A DNA stretch of 64,000 nucleotides from Cellulomonas sp. 73-145. Its GTDB lineage: Bacteria; Actinomycetota; Actinomycetes; Actinomycetales; Cellulomonadaceae. A program made the position numbers and the translations under genes. This document shows, piece by piece, positions 27,340 to 35,770 of this stretch; within the stretch, counting starts at the first letter, position 1, and every line of letters starts with the position of its first letter. A model generated the notes under the pieces. It was not told the DNA's origin and searched no databases. It worked only from the letters and a program-made list of their open reading frames with translations. The DNA lies in NCBI GenBank assembly GCA_001898185.1, contig MKTI01000009.1, positions 434,001 to 498,000 on the forward strand, written 5' to 3'.

Positions 27340-29034
27340 TCAGTGCACGCCGGCGCTGATCTGGGCGGCCTCCTCGGCCGGTTCCAGCACCGGATGGGCA
27401 CCGTGCTCGTGGGCCGCGGCCAGCTCGCGGGGGGTGACGGGCTCGACGCGGTCCTCGTAGAACAGCTGCGACAGGCGCTGCCGGCGGCGGTCCGCCGCGT
27501 ACCCCTTGCGGCGCACCCCGCGCGAGTCCTCGGCGGGCGCGATCTGCAGCGGGCGGACGGGCTCCTGCTGCACCCGCAGCCAGCGCTCGTCCTCGTCGAG
27601 GGGCGCGTGCACCTCGATGTACTCGCCGCTGGCGAACCGGACGATGCGGCCGGTCTCGTGACCGTGCAGCACCAGCTCGCGGTCCCGGCGCTGCAGGCCG
27701 AGGCAGATGCGCTTTGTCACCAGGAACGCGATCGCGGGTGCGACGAACAGCAGGACGCGGAAGGTCCACGTGATGTCGTTGATCGACAGGTGGAACTGGG
27801 TGGCGATCAGGTCGTTCGAGCCGGCGAGCACCAGGACGAAGAACGCCGTCAGCAGAGAGACGCCGAACGAGGTCCGGAACGTCGCGTTGCGGGGCCGGTC
27901 GAGCAGGTGGTGCTCGCGGTGGTCCCCGCTCGCGTACGCCTCGACGAATGGGTACAGCGCCAGCGCTCCGAGCAGGATCCCCGGCAGGATCATCGCCGGG
28001 ACGATGATGTTGAGCGGCACCGTGAAGGAGCCGAGCACCACCTCGGTCTGGCCGGGCATCAGTCGCAGGGCGCCCTCGAGGAAGAGCATGTACCAGTCGG
28101 GCTGGGCGCCGGCGGAGACCGGTGACGGGTCGTACGAGCCGTAGTTCCACACCGGGTTGATCTGCATCGTCGCGCCGAGCAGGGCGATCACGCCGAAGAC
28201 GACGAAGAAGAAGCCGCCGGCCTTGGCGACGTACACCGGGAACAGCGGGTAGCCGACCACGTTGGTGTTGGTCCGGCCGGAGCCGGGGAACTGCGTGTGC
28301 TTGTGCAGGAACACGAACGCGAGGTGCAGCCCGACGAGCGCGAGCAGCAGGCCGGGGATCAGCAGCACGTGCACGGTGAACAGGCGGGGGATGAGCGCCG
28401 TCCCCGGGAACTCGCCGCCGAACAGGGCGTACGAGGCGTAGGTACCGATGATCGGTACCGCCAGGGTGATGCCCTGGGCGATGCGCAGGCCGTTGCCCGA
28501 CAGGACGTCGTCCGGCAGGGAGTAGCCGGAGAACCCGGCAGCCATCCCGAGCACCAGCAGCGTGAAACCGATCACCCAGTTGATCTCACGTGGCTTGCGG
28601 AAGGCACCGGTGAAGAAGATGCGCATCATGTGCGTGACGATCGCGGCCATGAAGATCAGGGCGGCCCAGTGGTGGATCTGCCGCATCAGCAGGCCGCCGC
28701 GCACCTCGAACGACAGCCGCAGCGTCGAGGCGTACGCCTCCGACATCCGCGTGCCCTGCAGAGCCGTCCACGGTCCGTTGTACGTGACCTCGTTGGTGCT
28801 CGGGACGAAGAACATCGTGAGGAACACGCCCGAGATCAGCAGCGTGATGAAGGAGTAGAGGGCGACCTCGCCGAGCATGAAGGACCAGTGGTCGGGGAAG
28901 ATCTTGCGCGCCAGGCCCTTGACGGCGACCGCGATGCCGGTGCGCTGGTCCAGCCAGTCGGCGGAGGCCGCGGCGGGACCCTGCGAGCCGCGGGTCGCCG
29001 TCCGGCGGGATGTGGTCGTGGAGGTCGTCGTCAC
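27340..29034 (-). CDS. qcrB: Cytochrome bc1 (bcc) complex, cytochrome b subunit
   Basis: 564 residues from a GTG at 29034. Eight-helix cytochrome b with heme-ligand pairs in MRQIHHWAALIF and FTVHVLLIPGLL, the Qo-site region SYLP-like GYSLPDDVLSG, and the PEWY-equivalent QPDWYMLF (PDWY) at the quinol site. A long cytoplasmic C-terminal extension of about 120 residues, typical of actinobacteria, follows. The start overlaps the qcrA stop by four bases. Oxidises menaquinol in the supercomplex with aa3 oxidase. Confidence 0.98.
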   Translation of the reverse strand: MTTTSTTTSRRTATRGSQGPAAASADWLDQRTGIAVAVKGLARKIFPDHWSFMLGEVALYSFITLLISGVFLTMFFVPSTNEVTYNGPWTALQGTRMSEAYASTLRLSFEVRGGLLMRQIHHWAALIFMAAIVTHMMRIFFTGAFRKPREINWVIGFTLLVLGMAAGFSGYSLPDDVLSGNGLRIAQGITLAVPIIGTYASYALFGGEFPGTALIPRLFTVHVLLIPGLLLALVGLHLAFVFLHKHTQFPGSGRTNTNVVGYPLFPVYVAKAGGFFFVVFGVIALLGATMQINPVWNYGSYDPSPVSAGAQPDWYMLFLEGALRLMPGQTEVVLGSFTVPLNIIVPAMILPGILLGALALYPFVEAYASGDHREHHLLDRPRNATFRTSFGVSLLTAFFVLVLAGSNDLIATQFHLSINDITWTFRVLLFVAPAIAFLVTKRICLGLQRRDRELVLHGHETGRIVRFASGEYIEVHAPLDEDERWLRVQQEPVRPLQIAPAEDSRGVRRKGYAADRRRQRLSQLFYEDRVEPVTPRELAAAHEHGAHPVLEPAEEAAQISAGVH

Positions 29035-30062
29035 CGCAGCCGCTCCCAGAAGCTCGGACCGATGGGCTCGTGGAAGTCGCTCTGCGCCACGAGGTAGCCC
29101 TCGCTGTCCACCGTGATCGGCAGCTGCGGCAACGGCCGCTTCGCGGGGCCGAACACCACCTTCGCGCCGTTGGCCACGTCGAACGTCGACTGGTGGCACG
29201 GGCACAGGAGGTGGTGCGTCTGCTGCTCGTACAGGGCCACGGGGCAGCCGACGTGGGTGCACACCTTGGAGTAGGCGACGATGCCGTTGTACGACCAGCC
29301 CTTGCGGTCGTCGGCCTCGTGCAGGTCCCGGGGATCCAGCCGGATCAGCAGGACGATCGCCTTGGCCTTCTCGTCCATCGGGTTCGCGGCCTTGTCCAGG
29401 CCGTCGGGGATGACGTGCACCACCGAGCCGATGGTGACGTCCGCCGCGCGGATCGGCCGGCCGGAGGGGTCGGTCGTCAGGCGCAGCCCCTTCTTCCACA
29501 TCGTGTGCTTGAACGTCGAGACGTTCCAGTTCCCGCCGATGTTGCCGATCAGGGGAACCACGATGGTGAGGGGGAACAGCGCGAGGGAGCCGATCATCGC
29601 GCTCTTGAGCAGGCCTCGCCGGCTCAGCCCGGAGTCGGCGGCGCCCGCCTCGAGGTTCGCGATGGCACCCTCGCGCACGGCCGGGCTCGACTCCATCAGG
29701 TGTCGTTCCTCGACCCGCTCGTGGTCGTTCATGATCGACTTCGCCCACTGGATCGCGGCGGTGCCGATGCCGAGCAGCGCGAAGGCGAGCGCGAGACCGA
29801 GCGTCATCGTCGACCGCTGGATGCCCCCGGCGTCGGTCCCGGTCGGCAGCGCGAAGTACGCGACGAGGAACCCGATGGTGCCCAGCGTCGAGAGGCCGAA
29901 CAGGGCGAGCACGATGCGCTCGGACGTCTTGTCGGCCCGCGGGTCGAGGTCGCCACGGCGGGGCCGGTGCGGCGGCAGGCCGGGGTTCTGGAACCGGTCG
30001 GGCAGCTCCTCGGGTGCCGAGAGCTCGTCGGAGCCGCCGCTGTACCTGTCGATGGTGCTCAC
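29031..30062 (-). CDS. qcrA: Rieske iron-sulfur subunit of the bcc complex
   Basis: 343 residues from a GTG at 30062, overlapping the qcrC stop by four bases. Three transmembrane helices (about 49-70, 83-104 and 156-176), the last preceded by a twin-arginine-like SRRGLLKSA, then the Rieske domain. 2Fe-2S ligands are in CTHVGCPVAL and CPCHQSTFD. The three-helix N-terminus is the actinobacterial form and differs from the single-helix proteobacterial protein. Passes electrons from menaquinol to the c-hemes of QcrC. Confidence 0.97.
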   Translation of the reverse strand: MSTIDRYSGGSDELSAPEELPDRFQNPGLPPHRPRRGDLDPRADKTSERIVLALFGLSTLGTIGFLVAYFALPTGTDAGGIQRSTMTLGLALAFALLGIGTAAIQWAKSIMNDHERVEERHLMESSPAVREGAIANLEAGAADSGLSRRGLLKSAMIGSLALFPLTIVVPLIGNIGGNWNVSTFKHTMWKKGLRLTTDPSGRPIRAADVTIGSVVHVIPDGLDKAANPMDEKAKAIVLLIRLDPRDLHEADDRKGWSYNGIVAYSKVCTHVGCPVALYEQQTHHLLCPCHQSTFDVANGAKVVFGPAKRPLPQLPITVDSEGYLVAQSDFHEPIGPSFWERLR

Positions 30063-30865
30063 GAGGACTTCGCTCCGATCCAGACGGCTGCGCCGATCAG
30101 CAGCCCGATGCCGACGACCCACGCCCACAGGCCCTCGGTCACGGGGCCGAGGCTGCCGAGGCTCAGGCCACCCGGCTGCGTGCCGCCCTGCTGACGGATG
30201 AAGGCGATGATGTCCCGCTTCTCCTGCGGCGTGATGTTCGCGTCGTTGAACACCGGCATCGACTGCGGGCCGGTCAGCATCGCCTCGTAGAGGTGGGTGT
30301 TGCTGGTGCTCCACAGGTTGGGAGCGAACTTGCCCTGGCTCAGGGCACCACCGGCGCCGACGGCGTTGTGGCACATCGCGCAGTTGGTGCGGAAGATCGC
30401 CATGCCGTTCGCGGGGTCACCCTTGCTCGCGTCGACCTGCTCGGCGGTCGGGATGGCCGGGCCGGGGCCGAGGCTCGCGACGTAGGCCGCCAGCTGCGAG
30501 ATCTGCTCCGGGGTGAAGACGACCGGCTTGCGCTGGGCCTGCGGGCCGCTCATCGCCAGCGGCATGCGGCCGGTGCCCACCTGGAAGTCCACCGCTGCCG
30601 CACCGACGCCCACCAGGGACGGAGCCGCGTTCGTGCCGGTGGCGCCCATGCCGTGGCAGGTGGCGCAGTTGGCCGCGAACAGCTTCTCGCCGTTGGTGAC
30701 GTCGTTCGCCGATGCTGCCTGCGGTGCTGCGCTTGCCGGAGCGGGTTGCAGGGCGGCGTAGAGCCCGCCCACGAGCAGCAGCGCCAGCAGGAGCAGCACC
30801 ACCGGCGCGCGCCGGTCGTGCCTGCGGGCCGCGAGTGCCTTCACTGATGGGTCCTCGTCTCGCAT
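30059..30865 (-). CDS. qcrC: Diheme cytochrome c subunit of the bcc complex
   Basis: 268 residues from the ATG at 30865 (a GTG at 30844 would be 7 residues shorter). An N-terminal membrane segment is followed by two c-type heme sites, CATCHGMG and CAMCHNAVG, in tandem domains, then a C-terminal helix (LWAWVVGIGLLIGAAVW). This fused diheme protein replaces a soluble cytochrome c and feeds CuA of CtaC directly. Translationally coupled to qcrA. Confidence 0.97.
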   Translation of the reverse strand: MRDEDPSVKALAARRHDRRAPVVLLLLALLLVGGLYAALQPAPASAAPQAASANDVTNGEKLFAANCATCHGMGATGTNAAPSLVGVGAAAVDFQVGTGRMPLAMSGPQAQRKPVVFTPEQISQLAAYVASLGPGPAIPTAEQVDASKGDPANGMAIFRTNCAMCHNAVGAGGALSQGKFAPNLWSTSNTHLYEAMLTGPQSMPVFNDANITPQEKRDIIAFIRQQGGTQPGGLSLGSLGPVTEGLWAWVVGIGLLIGAAVWIGAKSS

Positions 30866-30896
30866 GGGGGAACGGGTGTCACAGGTGCACCAGCGG

Positions 30897-31535
30897 TCAC
30901 TGGAGCAGGTAGATGATCGAGAACAGCGCGATCCAGACCACGTCGACGAAGTGCCAGTAGTACGACACGACGATCGCGGTGGTGGCCTCGTGGTGGCCGA
31001 AGCTCTTCGCGGCGAACGAGCGCCCGAGCAGGAACAGGAACGCGATGAGGCCACCGATCACGTGCAGTCCGTGGAAGCCGGTGGTCAGGTAGAAGACGGA
31101 GCCGTAGGGCGTCGAGGAGATGGAGATGCCCTCGTGCACCAGGGAGGCGTACTCGTAGACCTGGCCGCCGATGAACACCGCGCCCATCAGGTACGTCAGG
31201 GCGATCCACTCGTTCAGGCCCCAGCGGTTCACCTGCCACAGCGCCCCGGAGCGACGGGGCTGGAAGCGCTCGGCGGCCCACACGCCCATCTGGCAGGTGA
31301 CGGAGGACAGCAGGAGCACCGTGGTGTTGACCACCGCGTAGGGCACGTTCAGGTGCGCCGCACCCTCGGCGAACACCTTGGGGACGGCCGCCCGGGTGGA
31401 GAAGTACATGGCGAAGAGCCCGGCGAAGAACATCAGCTCGGACGCGAGCCACACGATCGTGCCGACCGACACCGGGTTCGGGCGGTTGACGGTCACATGA
31501 GGTGTGGTGCGCGGGGCAGCCGTGGCGGTCGACAC
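30897..31535 (-). CDS. ctaE: Cytochrome c oxidase subunit III
   Basis: 212 residues, five transmembrane helices, with typical motifs [46 protein letters not shown] and [11 protein letters not shown] near the end. GTG start at 31535, six bases after a CATAAT box, the best -10 in the region, so the message is probably leaderless and well expressed. Heads the ctaE-qcrCAB operon, separated from qcrC by 31 bases. Confidence 0.97.
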   Translation of the reverse strand: MSTATAAPRTTPHVTVNRPNPVSVGTIVWLASELMFFAGLFAMYFSTRAAVPKVFAEGAAHLNVPYAVVNTTVLLLSSVTCQMGVWAAERFQPRRSGALWQVNRWGLNEWIALTYLMGAVFIGGQVYEYASLVHEGISISSTPYGSVFYLTTGFHGLHVIGGLIAFLFLLGRSFAAKSFGHHEATTAIVVSYYWHFVDVVWIALFSIIYLLQ

Positions 31536-31541
31536 CGCGCC

Positions 31542-31547
31542 ATTATG
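31542..31547 (-). promoter_or_regulatory. -10 box (CATAAT) of the ctaE-qcrCAB operon
   Basis: Minus-strand CATAAT six bases before the GTG of ctaE. It is the most consensus-like -10 among the leaderless genes here, fitting a highly used respiratory operon. Confidence 0.6.
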
Positions 31548-31714
31548 GCGGATCAGCGCTTCGCATGGGTCCTAAGGCCCACGACGGATGCCCGCAAAGT
31601 GTCACCTCGTCAGAATCTGGACGATGCCCGGGACGCGGCCGGACGGCGGAGCCTGCGATCGGGTGGGCGTGCCAAGATTCGCCTATCCCGCACGACGACG
31701 AACGAGGACGGCCC

Positions 31715-32143
31715 ATGAGCAGCGTCGAGCCTGAGAACGAGGAGACCGTGACCGGTCCCCGGATCCTGCTGTACAGCGACGACGTCGACGCCCGCGGTCA
31801 GGTGCGGCTCGGCGTCGGCCGTCGTCTCGGGCGGGGCGAGCCGGACATCGAGTGGCTCGAGGTCGCCACTGCAGAGGCGGTCTACGCGGCCGTCGAGGCG
31901 GGCGAGCTCGACCTGGTGATCCTCGACGGCGAGGCGGACAAGGTCGGCGGGATGGGTGTCGCGCGCCAGCTCAAGGAGGAGGTCTACGACTGCCCGCCCG
32001 TGCTGGTGCTGACCGGCCGCCCGCAGGACGCATGGCTCGCCTCGTGGTCCAACGCCGACGCGGTGATCAGCCGCCCGCTCGACCCGGTGCTGCTGCACCG
32101 TGCCGTGCAGTCCCTGCTGACGGGCAGCGCGCTCGCCCGATGA
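31715..32143 (+). CDS. Stand-alone receiver-domain-like protein
   Basis: 142 residues, a single receiver (REC) fold without an output domain. The acidic pair is D22/D23 (YSDDVDARG), the predicted phosphoacceptor D71 (LVILDGEAD) and the switch Thr T100 (VLVLTG). The conserved Lys is R120 (ISRPLDP). The stop overlaps the trpD start by four bases (ATGA), so the two are translationally coupled. No kinase gene is nearby. Could be a non-phosphorylated signalling adaptor; function unknown. Confidence 0.8.
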   Translation: MSSVEPENEETVTGPRILLYSDDVDARGQVRLGVGRRLGRGEPDIEWLEVATAEAVYAAVEAGELDLVILDGEADKVGGMGVARQLKEEVYDCPPVLVLTGRPQDAWLASWSNADAVISRPLDPVLLHRAVQSLLTGSALAR

Positions 32144-33198
32144 CCGAGACCGCCGCGACCTTCACGTGGCCGGACGTCCTCGCGGAGCTGATCGCGGGCC
32201 GCGACCTCGGTGCTGACCAGACGCGCTGGGCCATGGGCGAGATCATGCGCGGCGAGGCGCCGACCGCATGCATGGCGGGGTTCCTCGTCGCGCTGCGCGC
32301 CAAGGGCGAGACGGTGGAGGAGCTGACCGGTCTCGCGGACGAGATGCTCGCGCACTCCCAGCGGTTCGTCGTACCCGGTCGCTCGCTCGACATCGTCGGG
32401 ACCGGTGGCGACCGCGCGTTCACGGTCAACGTGTCCACCATGGCCGCGTTGGTGATCGCCGGGGCGGGTGTCACCGTGGTCAAGCACGGGAACCGGGCCG
32501 CGTCCTCCGCGTCCGGGTCCGCCGACGTGCTGGAGGCGCTCGGCATCCGCCTCGACCAGCCGCTGGACCGGGTCGGTCCGATCGCCACCGAGGTGGGCAT
32601 CACCTTCTGCTTCGCGGGGCTGTTCCACCCCTCGATGCGGCACGCCGGACCGGTGCGCCGCGCCCTGGGCGTGGCGACGGCGTTCAACTTCCTCGGTCCG
32701 CTGACCAACCCCGCGCAGCCGCAGGCCGCCGCCATCGGCGTGGCCGATGCGCGGATGGCCCCCCTGGTCGCCGGCGTGCTCGCCACCCGGGGGACCGACG
32801 CGCTGGTGTTCCGGGGGGAGCGCGACGGTCTGGACGAGCTCGCGGCCACCGGCCCGTCGCGGGTCTGGGAGGTGCGCGACGGCGTCGTCACGGAGAGCGT
32901 CGTCGACTGGGTGGCGGACCTCGGCCTCGCGCCCGTCACGCTCACCGACCTGCGTGGTGGCGACCCGCAGCACAACGCCGGCGTCGTCCTGGAGCTGCTG
33001 GACGGCAAGCGCGGGCCGGTGCGGGAGACCGTGCTGCTCAACGCGTCGGCCGGCCTGGTCGCCGACGGCACGCTGCCCGGCACCGCCGACGGCACTCTGA
33101 CCGAGCGCTTCCGAGCGGCCATGGGCCATGCGGCGCGGTCGGTGGACGACGGCTCCGCGGCCGGCGTGCTGGACCGCTGGCGCAAGGTCGGCGTCTGA
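32140..33198 (+). CDS. trpD: Anthranilate phosphoribosyltransferase
   Basis: 352 residues. Transfers phosphoribose to anthranilate in tryptophan synthesis. Motifs include [20 protein letters not shown] (PRPP/anthranilate site), [20 protein letters not shown] and the DD/DE-containing region RDGLDEL. It is separated from other trp genes, as in mycobacteria (Rv2192c next to ctaE). Coupled to the receiver-like gene by an ATGA overlap. Confidence 0.97.
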   Translation: MTETAATFTWPDVLAELIAGRDLGADQTRWAMGEIMRGEAPTACMAGFLVALRAKGETVEELTGLADEMLAHSQRFVVPGRSLDIVGTGGDRAFTVNVSTMAALVIAGAGVTVVKHGNRAASSASGSADVLEALGIRLDQPLDRVGPIATEVGITFCFAGLFHPSMRHAGPVRRALGVATAFNFLGPLTNPAQPQAAAIGVADARMAPLVAGVLATRGTDALVFRGERDGLDELAATGPSRVWEVRDGVVTESVVDWVADLGLAPVTLTDLRGGDPQHNAGVVLELLDGKRGPVRETVLLNASAGLVADGTLPGTADGTLTERFRAAMGHAARSVDDGSAAGVLDRWRKVGV

Positions 33199-33240
33199 GC
33201 TGACGGCGCTGCGTCCTCGTAGGCGCTGGGTCGTGCACGT

Positions 33241-33263
33241 CCGGCCGGTGTCACGTCGGCCGG
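33241..33263. terminator. Weak hairpin between trpD and the Lrp-like gene
   Basis: Seven-base arms CCGGCCG / CGGCCGG with a nine-base loop in the 96-base convergent gap. Weaker than other hairpins in this window. Confidence 0.3.
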
Positions 33264-33294
33264 CCGCGGTACGGCCCGCGGTGAGGTGCGGAGC

Positions 33295-33576
33295 TCAGTC
33301 CTCGAGGCCGAGGGCGAAGGCCTTGTCCAGGTCGTGCTCGGAGTAGGTGCGGAAGGCGATGTACGTCTGCGTCCGCAGGACGCCTTCGACCTTGCTCACC
33401 TTGTCCGCGATGACGTCCGCCAGCTCGTCGTGCTCCCGCACCCGCACCATGGCGATGAGGTCCACCTCGCCGGTGACCGAGTAGACCTCGGTCACCCCGT
33501 GGATCTCCGCGATCGCGGCTGCGACCTCCGGGATCCGGGCTGCGTCGGTGTCGATGAGGACGATCGCGGTGAGCAT
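33295..33576 (-). CDS. Lrp/AsnC ligand-binding (RAM) domain protein
   Basis: 93 residues from the ATG at 33576. Only the C-terminal RAM/ACT-like domain of Lrp/AsnC regulators is present: AIVLIDTDAARIPEVAAAI, GEVDLIAMVRV and a LRTQTYIAF tail. There is no helix-turn-helix, so it cannot bind DNA like Lrp alone; such stand-alone RAM proteins form ligand-binding oligomers. It is seven bases after the exonuclease/UvrC gene stop and is probably cotranscribed with it. Confidence 0.88.
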   Translation of the reverse strand: MLTAIVLIDTDAARIPEVAAAIAEIHGVTEVYSVTGEVDLIAMVRVREHDELADVIADKVSKVEGVLRTQTYIAFRTYSEHDLDKAFALGLED

Positions 33577-33583
33577 GCCGTCA

Positions 33584-35476
33584 TCATGCCGTGCGACGGG
33601 CGCCCTCCGCCGCATGCGAGCGCGTCGGACGGCCGGGCGGTCTCGCGCCGCTCGTCGCGGCCTCGGTGAGGTCGCCGACGAGGGTCTGGTCGCCGGTCGG
33701 CGGCACCGCGAGCGCGACCGCCACTGCCGCTGCTGCGTCCCGGACGGCCTGGGCCGAGGGGAGGGGGCACGACCACTCGTCGGAGATCTCCACGAGCCGT
33801 ACCCCGGGCTGCTCGAGCCAGGCGAGCAGCAGGTCCGTCTCCTCCGGGTGCGCGGCACCCGCCGGCGCCACGGGAGCGTCGACGTGCTCGCCGGTCGCCT
33901 GCAGGGTGGCGATCGCCGGGCGCGGGTCGGCACGCCGATCGACGTGGGCCGTCCCTGCGAGCCGTCCGTGGCGGACGAGCACGATCTCCCAGCCGTGGTC
34001 GTCCGTCCGACGGGCCGCGACCAGCTCGGCGCACCGGGCCAGCGGCGTGGTGCGCTGCACGCGGGTGGCGCCGCGCAGGTAGGCCGTCAACCGGTCCCGC
34101 TCGGCGGCTGCCTCCTCGAACCGCTCCTGTGCGACCAGGTTGCCGATGCGGGTCCCGACGTGGCGGACGACGGCACCGGGGTCTCCCGTCATCGCGGCGC
34201 GCAGGGGCTCGGTCGCAGCGGCGTACTGGGCCACGTCCTGCGAGCCGATGCAGGGCGCACCGCAACGGCCGAGCTCCGCCAGCACGCACGCGGACGCGCC
34301 GGGTGCTGCGACCGCGGGCAGCCGGCGGGTGCACCGGCGGACCGGGAAGGTCTCGTGCAGCGCCTCGACGGCGAGCTGCGCGGCGGCACCGGAGGCGAAG
34401 GGACCGAGGTAGGCGGCTCCCGGCTCGTCCCGCACCTGGCGCACCACCGAGAGCCGCGGGAACGGCTCCGACGTCAGCCGGACCCACGGCATGCGCTCGG
34501 GGGAGCGCGACCGCCGGTTGTACCGGGGGGCGTGCTCGGCGATCAGCCGGAGCTCGCGCACCCGGGCCTCGAGCGGCGTGGCGCAGACGACGGGGTCGAC
34601 GCGTACCGCCAGCCACACCATCTCGGACATGCGCGCACGCCGTTCGGCGGAGGTGAAGTACGTGCGGACGCGGCGGCGCAGGGAGGTGGTCGAGGTCCCG
34701 ACGTAGAGCACCTCGTCACGTGGACCGCGGAACAGGTACACGCCCGGCGCGTCCGGCAGACCGTCCGCCAGCGTGCGCTTGCGACGGACGTCGGCGGGCA
34801 CCGGGTCGGCGGCGTCGGCCAGGTCCTCCAGATGGGTGACGCCGAGCGGCCCCAACCGGTCGAGCAGCGCATGCAGCACGTCCACGGTCGCCCGTGCGTC
34901 GTCGAGCGCGCGGTGGTTCGGCGTCGTCGTGGCCCGGAACAGCGCCGCGAGGGAGGAGAGCTTGTGGTTCGGGGCCTCGTCCCGGGTCACCACGCGACGG
35001 GCGAGCCGGACGGTGTCGACCACGCGGAACCCGGGCCACGCATGTCCCGTCGCCGAGGCGGCGGCCCGCAGGAACCCCACGTCGAACGGGGCGTTGTGCG
35101 CCACCAGCACGGTGCCCCGGGCGAACTCGAGGAACGACGGCAGCACCTCCTCGATGCGCGGTGCGCCGATCAGCATCGACGTCGTGATCCCCGTCAGCAC
35201 CTGGATGTAGGGCGGCACCGGACCGCCAGGGTCGACGAGCGTCTGGAGCTCGCCGAGCACCTCGCCGCCACGGACCTTGACGGCGCCGATCTCGGTGATC
35301 GCGCTGTCGCCCGGGCGGCCGCCGGTGGTCTCCAGGTCCACCACGACGAACGTGACCTCGGCCAGCGGGGTGCCGACGTCGTCGAGCGTCGGCTGCGTCG
35401 CCGTGGTCCCGGCCGGACGCGCGCCGACGGCCGCGGGACCGGCCCACAACGGTCGCGGGCGATGGTCCGTGTGCAT
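33584..35476 (-). CDS. DEDDh 3'-5' exonuclease fused to a GIY-YIG/UvrC-like nuclease
   Basis: 630 residues from the ATG at 35476, seven bases after a TAGCGT box. The N-terminal DnaQ-like exonuclease (about 35-210) has VVVDLETTG, HNAPFDVGF and NHRALDDAR (all four acids and His). Then a GIY-YIG domain (GVYLFRG...VLYVGTS, with LRRRVRTYF and the Glu of VRELRLI) and a UvrB-binding/UvrC middle region with CVLAELGRCGAPC. It lacks the C-terminal UvrC RNase H/HhH part. Known actinobacterial architecture (Rv2191-like); likely DNA repair. Confidence 0.9.
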   Translation of the reverse strand: MHTDHRPRPLWAGPAAVGARPAGTTATQPTLDDVGTPLAEVTFVVVDLETTGGRPGDSAITEIGAVKVRGGEVLGELQTLVDPGGPVPPYIQVLTGITTSMLIGAPRIEEVLPSFLEFARGTVLVAHNAPFDVGFLRAAASATGHAWPGFRVVDTVRLARRVVTRDEAPNHKLSSLAALFRATTTPNHRALDDARATVDVLHALLDRLGPLGVTHLEDLADAADPVPADVRRKRTLADGLPDAPGVYLFRGPRDEVLYVGTSTTSLRRRVRTYFTSAERRARMSEMVWLAVRVDPVVCATPLEARVRELRLIAEHAPRYNRRSRSPERMPWVRLTSEPFPRLSVVRQVRDEPGAAYLGPFASGAAAQLAVEALHETFPVRRCTRRLPAVAAPGASACVLAELGRCGAPCIGSQDVAQYAAATEPLRAAMTGDPGAVVRHVGTRIGNLVAQERFEEAAAERDRLTAYLRGATRVQRTTPLARCAELVAARRTDDHGWEIVLVRHGRLAGTAHVDRRADPRPAIATLQATGEHVDAPVAPAGAAHPEETDLLLAWLEQPGVRLVEISDEWSCPLPSAQAVRDAAAAVAVALAVPPTGDQTLVGDLTEAATSGARPPGRPTRSHAAEGARRTA

Positions 35477-35547
35477 GGCCGGCACGCTAGCCAGGGGCAC
35501 CGACAGCCCGCCGAGGCGCGCCGGAAGGACGTGTCGGTGGCTCTCGT

Positions 35548-35553
35548 TAGCGT
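35548..35553 (+). promoter_or_regulatory. -10 box (TAGCGT) of the small CxxC gene
   Basis: TAGCGT lies six bases before the ATG at 35560. The divergent exonuclease gene uses an identical TAGCGT hexamer at 35484-35489 on the minus strand, so one short spacer holds two matched leaderless promoters. Confidence 0.55.
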
Positions 35554-35559
35554 CGCGCC

Positions 35560-35757
35560 ATGATCATCGACTGCGACGCGTGCACGGCGGGCCCCGCCGC
35601 GTGCGCCGACTGCGTGGTGACGTTCCTGATGGTCCCGGCCGGCACGCCGGCGGGCGTCGGAGGCCCGGTCGAGCTCGACGCCGGCGAGCGTGCCGCTCTC
35701 GACGTGCTCGCCGCCTCGGGGTTGGTGCCGCCGCTCCGCATCGACCTGACCGGCTGA
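35560..35757 (+). CDS. Small CxxC-x6-CxxC protein
   Basis: 65 residues, MIIDCDACTAGPAACADCVV at the start, giving four cysteines as C5xxC8-x6-C15xxC18, a likely zinc or other metal knuckle. The remainder is a short acidic/hydrophobic helical segment ending PPLRIDLTG. No membrane helix. I recall similar short actinobacterial proteins with the IDCDxC start, all hypothetical. Divergent from the exonuclease/UvrC fusion, so shared use in DNA metabolism is possible but unproven. Confidence 0.75.
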   Translation: MIIDCDACTAGPAACADCVVTFLMVPAGTPAGVGGPVELDAGERAALDVLAASGLVPPLRIDLTG

Positions 35758-35770
35758 GCGCACGGCACGC

